Positions 26,230-34,052 of a DNA stretch of 64,000 nucleotides are shown one piece after another. Each line of letters opens with the position of its first letter. Positions within the stretch are counted from its first letter, which is position 1. Source of the stretch: Actinomadura rudentiformis (GTDB lineage Bacteria > Actinomycetota > Actinomycetes > Streptosporangiales > Streptosporangiaceae); assembly GCF_008923185.1 (NCBI RefSeq), contig NZ_WBMT01000002.1:62001-126000 (forward strand), read 5' to 3'. The position numbers were made by a program, and so were the translations under genes. The notes below the pieces were generated by a model. It saw only the letters and a program-made list of their open reading frames with translations. It was not told the DNA's origin and made no database searches.

Positions 26230-26523
26230 CTAGGGGGTCCCCGTCCCTTCGGCGATCGTGAACGACACGTCGCCCTGGGGGTCGACGGCCGCGTCGAGGG
26301 TCTTGTCGTCCAGGAGCTGTGCGACGCCCGGCTCCAGGTAGACCCGGGCGCCCTCCTCCTCGACGACCTGGTCGCCCGCCTCGGGCGCCGGGGCGACGGA
26401 GAGCTGCAGGGCGTCGGCCCCCTGGGTGCCGGGTTCGATGCGGATTCCCGTTTCCGGCGGCAGTTCGGGATTGGCGGTCACGGTACGTATCACCTGAACG
26501 GCGCCGCTGGTCAGCGTAAGCAC
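26230..26523 (-). CDS. HesB/IscA-like protein without cysteines
   Basis: The 97-residue protein has the A-type iron-sulfur carrier layout: LTLTSGAVQVIR at the start, TGIRIEPG, EEEGARVYLEP and a final DPQGDVSFTI. Classical IscA/HesB proteins bind iron or a cluster through three cysteines (one mid-chain, then CGC); this protein has none. Actinobacteria have a group of such Cys-free relatives, so this is probably normal for the group, but it cannot carry a cluster in the classical way. GGAGGAG six bases upstream supports the GTG at 26523. Confidence 0.8.
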   Translation of the reverse strand: MLTLTSGAVQVIRTVTANPELPPETGIRIEPGTQGADALQLSVAPAPEAGDQVVEEEGARVYLEPGVAQLLDDKTLDAAVDPQGDVSFTIAEGTGTP

Positions 26524-26621
26524 GATCAGCTCCTCCGGATTTTTCGCAGGTCGGGTGGTTGACCTGGCCCACCCTCCCCGCGAATACCAGGCGTAAACCC
26601 AGGTTCCGGAAACGATTGTGA

Positions 26622-27578
26622 TCAGGCGTCCGGCGCCAGGGCGCGCACCGCGTCGGCCGCGGACAGGCCGCCACCGGGCACGATAGCCAGCACCGGCGTG
26701 GTGAGTCCGTTCTCCACGTACTCCCGGACACGGGCGCGGCAGGCCTCGGGTGAGCCGTGCACGACCAGGTCGTCGACGACCTCGTCCGGGATCACCTCGA
26801 GCGCCCTCTTGCGGTCGCCGGCCGCCCAGGCGTCGTTCATCGCCTTGAGCGCCTCGCCGCGGCCCAGCCATTCGTGGAAGGCCTTGTAGACCGGCACCGT
26901 CATGTACGCGGCGATCATCCAGCGGCCGATCGCGCGCGCCTCGTCGGCGTTCTCGGTCGGGCACACGAAGAGGCGGGCGATCAGCTCCGGCTCCTCGCCG
27001 AGCTCGGAGCGGACCGTGCGGACGTCCTTGGGGGCCAGCCAGTTGGTGATGGCGCCGTCGGCCTCGCGGGCTGCCAGCCGCAGCATGCCGGGACGCAGCG
27101 CGGCCAGCACGATCGGCGGCGGGGTGTCCGGCGCCTTCTCCAGCTTGAAACCCTTGACGGTGAAGGTGTCGTACTCCTCCTTCACCTTCTCCCCGCTGAG
27201 CGCGCGGCGCAGGAAACGCAGCGTGTCACGCACGCGCTTGTAGGGCTCCTCGAACGGGATGCCGTTCCAGCGTTCGACGATCGTGTCGGAGGAGGTCCCG
27301 ATGCCCATCACGAACCGGCCGGGCGCGAGGTCGGCGAGCGTGGCGGCCTGCTGCGCCAGCAGCGCGGGACCGCGCGTGTAGACCGGCACGATGGCCGGGC
27401 CAAGGCGGAGCTCCGGTGCCCACTGCGAGGCGAGGGCCAGCGGGGTGAACGCGTCGGTGCCGTTGGTCTCGGCGGACCACGCGTCCGTGTAGCCCAGGGC
27501 GGGCAACGAGGTGACGATCTCCTGGTGCTCGGCCAGTGAGAGGCCGGTGAGCGGAATGGTGAGTCCCCAGCGCGACAT
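26622..27578 (-). CDS. F420-type LLM-class oxidoreductase
   Basis: The 318-residue protein is a luciferase-like TIM barrel: N-terminal WGLTIPLTGLSLAEH, LGYTDAWSAE, VYTRGPALLAQQAATL and GRFVMGIGTSSD, all typical of coenzyme F420-dependent LLM enzymes. These transfer hydride between F420H2 and varied substrates. The substrate is unknown. It lies 13 bases downstream of the SDR gene on the same strand, so the two probably share a transcript under the ACTGAC palindrome at 28424. Confidence 0.88.
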   Translation of the reverse strand: MSRWGLTIPLTGLSLAEHQEIVTSLPALGYTDAWSAETNGTDAFTPLALASQWAPELRLGPAIVPVYTRGPALLAQQAATLADLAPGRFVMGIGTSSDTIVERWNGIPFEEPYKRVRDTLRFLRRALSGEKVKEEYDTFTVKGFKLEKAPDTPPPIVLAALRPGMLRLAAREADGAITNWLAPKDVRTVRSELGEEPELIARLFVCPTENADEARAIGRWMIAAYMTVPVYKAFHEWLGRGEALKAMNDAWAAGDRKRALEVIPDEVVDDLVVHGSPEACRARVREYVENGLTTPVLAIVPGGGLSAADAVRALAPDA

Positions 27579-27591
27579 GAGTCAGATCACC

Positions 27592-28359
27592 TCAGGCGAT
27601 GGAAGGGCGGATGGTGGCGCCGCCGTCGACGACCATGGTCTGCCCGGTCATCCAGGAGGCGGTGTCGCCGGCCAGGAACACCGCGGCGTTGGCGATGTCC
27701 TCGGGCTCGCCGATGCGGCCGAGCGGCATGAACTTGTTGATCGCTTCCTCGTTGTTCTCCCACAGCGCGCGGGCGAGGGCGGTCTTCACCAGGCCGGGCG
27801 CGATGCAGTTGACGCGCACCTTCGGTGCCAGCTCCATGGCGAACTGCCGGGACAGATGGATGACCGCGGCCTTGGTGGCGTTGTAGTAGCCGATGCCGTG
27901 CTCGGTGACCATGCCGCCGACCGACGCGATGTTGATGATCGAGCCGCCGCGCTCCTGCATGGACTTCTTCCAGGCCAGCTGCGTCCACTGGACGACCGCG
28001 AACTGGTTGACCTGGACGGTCTTCTCGGCGGCGGCGGGCTCGATGTCGACCATGTGGCCGAAGTGCGGGCTGGTCCCGGCGTTGTTGATCAGCACGTCCA
28101 CGCCGCCGAACTCGGCGATCGCGGCGTCGAAGCACGCGGCCGCCTGCTCGGCGTCGCCCACATGGGCGGCCTTGGCCAGCACGCCGACCTCCGGGTGGGC
28201 GGCCTGGATCTCCTTGGCCGCCTCGTCCAGCGCCTCCTGCTTGCGCGAGGACAGCACCACGTTGGCGCCCTCGGCCGCCAGCGCGGTCGCGATCGCCTTG
28301 CCGATGCCGCGGGAGGCACCCGTGACCAGGGCCGTCTTCCCCTGCAGTCCAGTCCGCAT
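27592..28359 (-). CDS. Short-chain dehydrogenase/reductase
   Basis: The 255-residue protein has the classical SDR features: cofactor motif TGASRGIG, NNAG in LINNAGTSPH, catalytic Ser in INIASVGG and YxxxK in YYNATKAA, with a C-terminal GQTMVVDGG. It should oxidise or reduce a hydroxyl/keto group with NAD(P). The frame is open from 28413, but AAGGAG lies seven bases before ATG 28359, and the mature N-terminus MRTGLQGKTALVTG fits the family. The LLM oxidoreductase follows within 13 bases. Expression is probably controlled at the palindrome 65 bp upstream. Confidence 0.92.
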   Translation of the reverse strand: MRTGLQGKTALVTGASRGIGKAIATALAAEGANVVLSSRKQEALDEAAKEIQAAHPEVGVLAKAAHVGDAEQAAACFDAAIAEFGGVDVLINNAGTSPHFGHMVDIEPAAAEKTVQVNQFAVVQWTQLAWKKSMQERGGSIINIASVGGMVTEHGIGYYNATKAAVIHLSRQFAMELAPKVRVNCIAPGLVKTALARALWENNEEAINKFMPLGRIGEPEDIANAAVFLAGDTASWMTGQTMVVDGGATIRPSIA

Positions 28360-28423
28360 TCGCACTCCTTGTGTCGCACCGAGAGCCCTAACAGAATCCG
28401 GCTCGGTTTTCACTGTACCGAAG

Positions 28424-28441
28424 TAACTGACGAGTCAGTTA
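28424..28441. promoter_or_regulatory. TetR-type operator palindrome, copy 1
   Basis: TAACTGACGAGTCAGTTA is a perfect inverted repeat with 8-bp arms and a 2-bp centre, 65 bp upstream of the SDR start. On the minus strand a possible -10 (TACAGT, 28412-28417) lies just downstream, so the palindrome would overlap the -35/spacer region. The core ACTGAC-NN-GTCAGT recurs at 30698. Confidence 0.7.
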
Positions 28442-28623
28442 GGTCCGCCCCCGGACAGCTCGCCCACCCGTGAGAGTACGAATCACCGGAACCCCTCCAC
28501 CACCGGAGGCCGGGTCCTGCCCACCACCCAGGTCAGCCCGATCGCCGCCGCCTTCGTCGGGGGCGAAGGGGCGCGAGCCGTACGCCTTGATTTGAACGGT
28601 CGCTTGGTTGGTAAACTGCCCCG

Positions 28624-29079
28624 GTGAGCACCATGAAGGAACGGCGTCCCGCCGTCGACGGCTGGTTCACCACCGATGCGGGGGACGTACGGCTGCTGGG
28701 CACGCGTTGCACGAGCTGCGGCACCCCCTACTTTCCCCGGAACGAGCTGGCCTGCCGCAACCCCGGCTGCGCGGGCCCCAAGGACGGCTCGGAGCTGGAG
28801 GAGTACGCGCTGTCCAACCGCGGCACGATCTGGTCGTACGCAGATGCGCGTTACAAGCCGCCACCCCCGTACGTCTCGGCCGACCCCTTCGTGCCGTACA
28901 CCATCGCCGCCGTGGAGCTCACCGAGGAGCGCATCGTCGTGCTCGGGCAGACGGTGCCGGGCGTCGGCGTGACCGACCTGGAGGTCGGCATGGAGGTCGA
29001 GCTGACCACCGGCACGCTCTTCGAGGACGACGAGGCCGAATACACGGTCTGGATGTGGAGGCCTTGTGCCCGCGGCTAA
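28624..29079 (+). CDS. DUF35 OB-fold/zinc-ribbon acyl-CoA-associated protein
   Basis: The 151-residue protein starts with a rubredoxin-like zinc ribbon (RCTSCGTPYFPRNELACRNPGC: CxxC then C-x4-C) and continues into an OB-fold (GTIWSYADARYKPPPPYV, FVPYTIAAVEL, GMEVELTTG). DUF35 proteins are partners of thiolase-like or acyl-CoA hydratase enzymes, including the Ltp aldolases of steroid side-chain catabolism. The next gene is a thiolase-like protein that overlaps it by 14 bp, so a complex is likely. GTG 28624 and ATG 28633 are both possible starts, with no clear Shine-Dalgarno. Confidence 0.9.
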   Translation: MSTMKERRPAVDGWFTTDAGDVRLLGTRCTSCGTPYFPRNELACRNPGCAGPKDGSELEEYALSNRGTIWSYADARYKPPPPYVSADPFVPYTIAAVELTEERIVVLGQTVPGVGVTDLEVGMEVELTTGTLFEDDEAEYTVWMWRPCARG

Positions 29080-30262
29080 AGAGATTGCTGTCCTTGGGGC
29101 TGGAATGCACCCCTGGGGCAAGTGGGGGCGCAACTTCGTCGAGTACGGGCTGGCCGCCGCCCGCGCCGCGCTCGCCGACGCGGGGCTGTCATGGCCCGAC
29201 ATCCAGTACGTCGCCGGAGCCGACACGATCCGCAACGGCTACCCCGGCTTCATCGCGGGCGCGACGTTCGCCCAGGCCCTCGGCTGGTCCGGCGCCCGGA
29301 TCTCCAGCTGCTACGCCGCCTGCGCGTCGGGCGCGCAGGCCATCAACAACGCCCGCGCGCAGATCCTCGCCGGGCTCTGCGACGTCGCCCTCGTCGTCGG
29401 CGCCGACGCCGCGCCGAAGGGATTCTTCAAGCCCGTCGGCGGCGACCGCCCGGACGACCCCGACTGGTTGCGCTTCCGGCTCCTCGGCGCGACCAACCCG
29501 ATCTATTTCGCCCTCTCCGCCCGCCGCCGGATGGCCGTGCACGGCGCGACGCTGGACGACTTCGCCGCGGTCAAGGTGAAGAACGCGCGGCACGGGCTGG
29601 CCAACCCCAACGCCCGCTACCGCAAGGAGGTCACGGCGGAGGACGTGGCGGAGTCGGCCGTGGTCGCCGATCCGCTGCGGCTCCTGGACATCTGCGCGAC
29701 CAGCGACGGCGGCGCGGCCCTGGTGTTGTCGTCGATGGACTTCGCACGCCGGCACGGCGCCGGAGACCCGGTGCGGATCCCGGCCCTGTCCACGGTGACG
29801 CCGACGTTCCCCAAGACAGTGCTCGATCTGCCCGACTTCGCCACCGACTCCGCGATGACGGTCCCCGAGCCGGAGCGGCCGTTCCGCTCCGCCGTCGCGC
29901 ACGCCGCGTACGAGGAGGCGGGCATCGGACCCGAGGATCTCTCCCTGGCCGAGGTGTACGACCTGTCCACCGCTCTTGAGCTGGACTGGTACGAGGACAT
30001 CGGCCTGTGCGAGGTCGGCGGGGCGGAGGAGCTGCTCCGTTCCGGCGCCACGGCCCTGGGCGGCCGCATCCCGGTGAATCCCTCGGGCGGCCTCGCCTCG
30101 TTCGGTGAGGCCATCCCCGCGCAGGCCATTGCCCAGGTCTGCGAACTGACCTGGCAGTTGCGCGGGCAGGCCGAGGGACGTCAGGTCGAGAACGCGCGCG
30201 CCGGCATCGCCGTCAACCAGGGCCTCTTCGGCCACGGCTCGGCCATCATCACCGTTCGCTGA
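29066..30262 (+). CDS. Thiolase-superfamily (lipid-transfer-protein-type) enzyme
   Basis: The 398-residue protein has the thiolase fold. A nucleophile-type Cys is present in SCYAACASGAQA, then LDICATSDGGAAL, VNPSGGLASFGEAIP and a C-terminal NQGLFGHGSAII with the His. It belongs to the Ltp/SCP2-thiolase group rather than FadA. With the overlapping DUF35 gene it probably forms a complex that acts on a beta-ketoacyl or beta-hydroxyacyl-CoA by thiolysis or retro-aldol cleavage; the sequence does not settle which. Its 3' end overlaps the convergent DoxX-like gene by 14 bp. Confidence 0.85.
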   Translation: MPAAKEIAVLGAGMHPWGKWGRNFVEYGLAAARAALADAGLSWPDIQYVAGADTIRNGYPGFIAGATFAQALGWSGARISSCYAACASGAQAINNARAQILAGLCDVALVVGADAAPKGFFKPVGGDRPDDPDWLRFRLLGATNPIYFALSARRRMAVHGATLDDFAAVKVKNARHGLANPNARYRKEVTAEDVAESAVVADPLRLLDICATSDGGAALVLSSMDFARRHGAGDPVRIPALSTVTPTFPKTVLDLPDFATDSAMTVPEPERPFRSAVAHAAYEEAGIGPEDLSLAEVYDLSTALELDWYEDIGLCEVGGAEELLRSGATALGGRIPVNPSGGLASFGEAIPAQAIAQVCELTWQLRGQAEGRQVENARAGIAVNQGLFGHGSAIITVR

Positions 30263-30638
30263 CACCCTTGTCCGCGTTGCGGGCGACCAGCAGCGCCCAC
30301 GCGATCAGCGGGGCCTGCACCGGCAGGCGGCCGTAGACGACGGCGCGCAGCGGGAGCGCGCGGTGCCGCCAGTCGCGCGCCATCTTCACGTTCGCCGGGA
30401 AGACCGCGGCGAAGAGCGCTGCCGCCGCGAGCGCGCCCTTGCGGCGCGTCTTCGGATGGGCGACCGCGGCCGCGACGGCCAGTTCGGCCGCGCCGCTGAG
30501 GTAGGTCCACGTCCGTGCCTTGCCCGGCAGACGGCTGGGGACGATCGCGTCGTACGGCCACGGGGCCAGGAAGTGGGTCGCCCCGGCGCCGGCGATGAAC
30601 GCGGCCAGCCGGCGGGCCGCACGTGACGAATCAGACAT
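30249..30638 (-). CDS. DoxX-like membrane protein
   Basis: The 129-residue protein has about four hydrophobic helices with short basic loops (LAAFIAGAGATHFLAPWPYD, YLSGAAELAVAAAVA, FPANVKMARDWRHR, LPLRAVVYGRLPVQAPLIAW). The GAAELA and NVKMA positions match the DoxX/DUF4267-type fold. Function in this group is poorly known; some members work with oxidoreductases. The open frame starts at 30668; ATG 30638 begins directly before the first helix. It overlaps the thiolase 3' end convergently. Confidence 0.75.
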   Translation of the reverse strand: MSDSSRAARRLAAFIAGAGATHFLAPWPYDAIVPSRLPGKARTWTYLSGAAELAVAAAVAHPKTRRKGALAAAALFAAVFPANVKMARDWRHRALPLRAVVYGRLPVQAPLIAWALLVARNADKGVSER

Positions 30639-30697
30639 GCGCCGAGTCTGGCAGAACGTGTCGATCAACGCCGGGACAAGGCTAGATTTGTCTTTGT

Positions 30698-30711
30698 ACT
30701 GACCGGTCAGT
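30698..30711. promoter_or_regulatory. TetR-type operator palindrome, copy 2
   Basis: ACTGACCGGTCAGT is a perfect 14-bp palindrome, 20 bp upstream of the preferred ABC start. A possible -10 (TAGATT, 30683-30688) lies immediately upstream, which would place the palindrome at the transcription start; TTGTCT-17-TTTAAA across it is an alternative promoter. Either placement would allow repression. Arms are identical to those of the palindrome at 28424. Confidence 0.75.
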
Positions 30712-30730
30712 TTAAAAGGAGATGACGGCG

Positions 30731-31387
30731 ATGGCGGTCCGGGCGCCGGCGGCGCGGGTCGAAGCGCAGGGGCTCTCGCTCCGCGGGCCTCGCGGATGGG
30801 TCTTCCACGATGTGGGGCTGACCGTTCCGGCCGGGGCGCTGGCGGCGGTGAGCGGCATCGCGGGTTCCGGGCGCACGGCCCTTTTGCTGGCCCTTGGCGG
30901 GCGGATGAAACCTACGGATGGCACCGGCACCGTCGGCGGCCGGTCGCTGGGGCGCGACGTCCAGCGCGTCGCCGCCCTGGGCGTGATGGCCGGGGTCACC
31001 GAGCTGGACCCGTCGCTGACGGTACGGGAGCACGTCAGCGAGGCCCTCAGCCTGCACGAGGGAATCCCGGGCAGATGGCGAGGGCGGAACGCACGCGTCA
31101 GGAAGGCGCTTGACCGCGTCGGCCTGGACGCCGACCCCGGCATGCTCGCCCAGGAGCTCGCCCCCGACGAAGCCCAGCTGCTCGGCGCCGCGCTGGCCCT
31201 GATCGGTGAGCCCGAGCTCCTTCTCCTCGACGACGTGGACGAGGGACTGCCGATGGAGAGACAGCGGGCACTGTGGCGGCGGCTGCGTGCCATCGCCGAC
31301 TCCGGCGTGACCGTCGTCGCGACGTGCCATGACCCCGCCCCGGCCCAGGACGTCGCCCAGATCATCGAATTGGAGCCCTCCCGATGA
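30731..31387 (+). CDS. ABC-type ATPase-like protein with degenerate motifs
   Basis: The 218-residue protein has an ABC ATPase layout, but key positions differ. Walker A is GIAGSGRT, with Arg for the P-loop Lys. The LSGGQ signature is replaced by LAPDEAQ. Walker B is LLLLDDVDEG, with Asp for the catalytic Glu. The H-loop His (ATCHD) remains. It is coupled by ATGA to a YhgE-type membrane protein and then a TetR gene. It may bind nucleotide but probably hydrolyses it poorly. An ATG at 30722 is in frame, but AAAAGGAG (30714-30721) is nine bases from ATG 30731. Confidence 0.75.
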   Translation: MAVRAPAARVEAQGLSLRGPRGWVFHDVGLTVPAGALAAVSGIAGSGRTALLLALGGRMKPTDGTGTVGGRSLGRDVQRVAALGVMAGVTELDPSLTVREHVSEALSLHEGIPGRWRGRNARVRKALDRVGLDADPGMLAQELAPDEAQLLGAALALIGEPELLLLDDVDEGLPMERQRALWRRLRAIADSGVTVVATCHDPAPAQDVAQIIELEPSR

Positions 31388-33459
31388 GACTTCCCGCGCT
31401 GACGTCAGGCGTCCTGGAGCTGCGGCGCTTCAGGCGTAACCGGCTGACCCGGATCGCCGTGGCCGGGCTGGTCCTCCTGCCTCTGCTGTACGCGGGCCTC
31501 TACCTGTGGTCGTTCTGGGATCCCTACGCCCGCCTCTCCCACGTGCCGGTCGCGCTCGTCGTCGACGACAAGCCGGCCAAGGCGGACGGCAAGACGGTCC
31601 ACGCGGGCGCGGACCTCGCCGACGAGCTCAAGAAGCGCAAGGTCTTCGACTGGCACACGGTCGGCCGGGACGCGGCGGAGGACGGCGTCCGGTCCGGCAA
31701 GTACTACATGGCTCTCACCATCCCGTCCGACTTCAGCTCGCGGATCGCCTCGCCGAGCGGTTCGGGGGCGCCGCAGGCCGCGGCCTTGAAGCTGCAGCTG
31801 AACGACGCCAACAACTACGTGGTCGGAACCGTCGCGCAGGCCGCGTTCAAAGAGGTCAGCACGGCCGCCGGGAGCGACGCCGTGCGTGGCTACTTCGACC
31901 AGATCTTCGTCTCGTTCGGCAAGCTGCACGGTGAGCTCGACAAGGCCGCGGACGGCGCGGGGCAGCTCGCGGATGGCTCCGGCAAGGCCCATGACGGCGC
32001 GGGCAAGCTGGCAGGTGGGCTCGGCAAGGCCCACTCGGCGGGCGAACAACTCACCTCCGGGCTCGGCACACTGCACGACGGCACCGGAGAGCTCGCCGAC
32101 GGCAGCAGGCAGGTGTCCGCCGGCATGGGGCAGTTGACCGCGACGGTCGACAAGGCAGCGGACGCGGTGGTGCCGCTGCTACGAGAGAACGCTCCGCAGA
32201 TCCGTTCCGCCGCCCTGCTGGTGGCGAAGGGGGCGGACCGCCTCGCTGATGCCGCCGGGACGCTGCCCGCCCAGTCGAGAGAGGCCGTGCGGGACGCGGA
32301 GGCGGCGCAGGCCGAGCTCGACCGCTACCTCGACGCGCACCCGGAGATCCCGCCGAACGTCCGGCACAGGCTGACCCAGGCCGCCGACCAGGTCGTGTCG
32401 GTGGCACGCCAGGTCGACCGCTACGTCCAGGCGCACACCGCCGACCTCAAGAAGCTCGCGGCCGACGCGCGCAAGGCCGAACGGCTGGCCCGCAAGGTCG
32501 CAGCGAACGCGCCCACACTCGCCGGCAAGGTCGAGGCGGCGCGGCGGAACGTGGACCGCCTGAACGACGGCGCGCGGCAGGTCGCCTCTGGTGCCGCCCG
32601 GATCGACGCGGGCACGGGCAAGGCGTTCACCGGAACGTCCAAGCTGACCAGCGGGCTCGGGCAGCTCTCGGAAGGCGCCGTCACCCTCGACACCGCGCTG
32701 CTGCAGATCTCCGAGGGAAGCGGCGAACTAGCCCACGGGCTCAAGGACGGCGCGAAGCAGGTCCCCGCGTACGGCAAGGGCGAACGGAACGACCGCGCGG
32801 ACATGATGAGCAGCCCGGTCCGGCTGGCCAGCTCCACCGACAACAAGGTGCCGAACTACGGCACCGGCTTCGCCCCGTTCTTCATGCCGCTCGCGCTGTG
32901 GGTCGGCGGGATGGTCATCTACATGATGCTGCGCCCGCTGAACCCGCGGGCCCTCGCCGGCACCGCGCCCGGCTGGCGCGTCGCGCTGGCCGGCTGGCTT
33001 CCCGCCGCCGCCATCGGGGTCGCGCAGGCCGGGGTCGTGCTCGCGGTGCTGCACTTCGGCCTGGGGCTGGAGGCCGAGCACTGGCTCGGGCTGATCGCCT
33101 TCCTGTCGCTCGCGTCGGCCGCGTTCCTGGCCGTGATCCAGTGGGTCAACGCGCGCTTCGGGCCCGTCGGGCGCATCCTCGCGCTCGCCCTGCTGATGTT
33201 GCAGCTGACGTCCGCCGCGGGTACGTATCCCATCGAGACGAGCCCGGGGTTCTTCCAAGCGATCCAGCCGTTCCTGCCCATGCCGTGGGTGGTCACCGCC
33301 GTCCGGCACCTGATCAGTGGCGGCGGCCTGGCACCGGTGTGGCAGGGTGGTGCGGTGCTGGTGGCGTTCCTGGTGGGCGGGCTCGCGCTCACGGCGCTGA
33401 CGGTCCGGCACAACCGTGTGTGGACGATCAAGCGGCTGCACCCCGTACTGAAGCTGTGA
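31384..33459 (+). CDS. YhgE/Pip-family membrane protein
   Basis: The 691-residue protein has one N-terminal membrane helix (TRIAVAGLVLLPLLYAGLYL), a long extracytoplasmic domain of about 450 residues, and five or six C-terminal helices from about residue 500, the ABC-2-permease-like layout of YhgE/Pip. The external domain contains Gly-rich helical repeats (GAGQLADGSGKAHDG, GLGTLHDGTGELADG) that should form a long rod. Family members include a phage-infection protein and parts of type VII/ESX-like secretion loci; transport substrates are unknown. It overlaps the degenerate ABC ATPase (ATGA) and is followed after five bases by its likely regulator. Confidence 0.85.
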   Translation: MRLPALTSGVLELRRFRRNRLTRIAVAGLVLLPLLYAGLYLWSFWDPYARLSHVPVALVVDDKPAKADGKTVHAGADLADELKKRKVFDWHTVGRDAAEDGVRSGKYYMALTIPSDFSSRIASPSGSGAPQAAALKLQLNDANNYVVGTVAQAAFKEVSTAAGSDAVRGYFDQIFVSFGKLHGELDKAADGAGQLADGSGKAHDGAGKLAGGLGKAHSAGEQLTSGLGTLHDGTGELADGSRQVSAGMGQLTATVDKAADAVVPLLRENAPQIRSAALLVAKGADRLADAAGTLPAQSREAVRDAEAAQAELDRYLDAHPEIPPNVRHRLTQAADQVVSVARQVDRYVQAHTADLKKLAADARKAERLARKVAANAPTLAGKVEAARRNVDRLNDGARQVASGAARIDAGTGKAFTGTSKLTSGLGQLSEGAVTLDTALLQISEGSGELAHGLKDGAKQVPAYGKGERNDRADMMSSPVRLASSTDNKVPNYGTGFAPFFMPLALWVGGMVIYMMLRPLNPRALAGTAPGWRVALAGWLPAAAIGVAQAGVVLAVLHFGLGLEAEHWLGLIAFLSLASAAFLAVIQWVNARFGPVGRILALALLMLQLTSAAGTYPIETSPGFFQAIQPFLPMPWVVTAVRHLISGGGLAPVWQGGAVLVAFLVGGLALTALTVRHNRVWTIKRLHPVLKL

Positions 33460-33464
33460 GGCCC

Positions 33465-34052
33465 ATGAGCAGGACGGCGACCCGCGAGAGGGTGTTCGCC
33501 GCGGCGATCGAGCTGATCGCCGCGCAGGGCTTCACCGGCACCACGGTCGACCAGATCGCCGAGCAGGCGGGCGTCGCCAAGGGCACGGTCTACTACAACT
33601 TCGGCAGCAAGGCCGCACTGTTCACGGAGCTGCTGGACTACGGCATCGAACGGCTGTCGACCACGCTGCGCGAGGCGGCCGGCGGGCGCAAACCGCTGGA
33701 CGCGCTGGAGGCGGTCGTCGGCGCGGAGCTCGCGTTCATCGGCGAGCACGAGTCGTTCGCCCGGCTGCTGATCGCCGAGGCGTGGCGGTCGGGCGGCGGT
33801 GACTGGCGGCACGCCGCGCGGCTCATCCGTGAGCAGGCGATCGACGTGATCGCCGACGTGCTGCGGGCCGCCGTGGGCGCCGGCGAGCTGCGGGAGGACC
33901 TCGACATCGGCATCGCCGCCACGGCGGTCTTCGGCATGGTCATCACGGTCGCGCTCGACTGGCGCGCGCTCCAGCCTGACCGCCCGCTCACCGAGGTCCA
34001 CACCACCCTGATGGACCTCCTGCGCGGCCGCCTGTCAGCCGGCAGCGCCTAG
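33465..34052 (+). CDS. TetR-family transcriptional regulator
   Basis: The 195-residue protein has a typical TetR N-terminal helix-turn-helix (TRERVFAAAIELIAAQGFTGTTVDQIAEQAGVAKGTVYYNFGSKAAL) and a helical ligand/dimer domain (TetR_C, AcrR-like). It starts at ATG 33465, five bases after the YhgE stop, so it is the last gene of the operon. The natural target is the ACTGACCGGTCAGT palindrome at the operon promoter, and by identity of arms the palindrome at 28424 before the SDR. Autoregulation with a lipid-like ligand is likely. The 3' end overlaps the convergent kinase by four bases. Confidence 0.9.
   Translation: MSRTATRERVFAAAIELIAAQGFTGTTVDQIAEQAGVAKGTVYYNFGSKAALFTELLDYGIERLSTTLREAAGGRKPLDALEAVVGAELAFIGEHESFARLLIAEAWRSGGGDWRHAARLIREQAIDVIADVLRAAVGAGELREDLDIGIAATAVFGMVITVALDWRALQPDRPLTEVHTTLMDLLRGRLSAGSA

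Noticed and set aside
28590..28617. TTGAAC and TAAACT as a promoter for the DUF35 gene
   Set aside because: The spacing is only 14 bp, too short for a standard sigma-70 promoter, so it was not listed.
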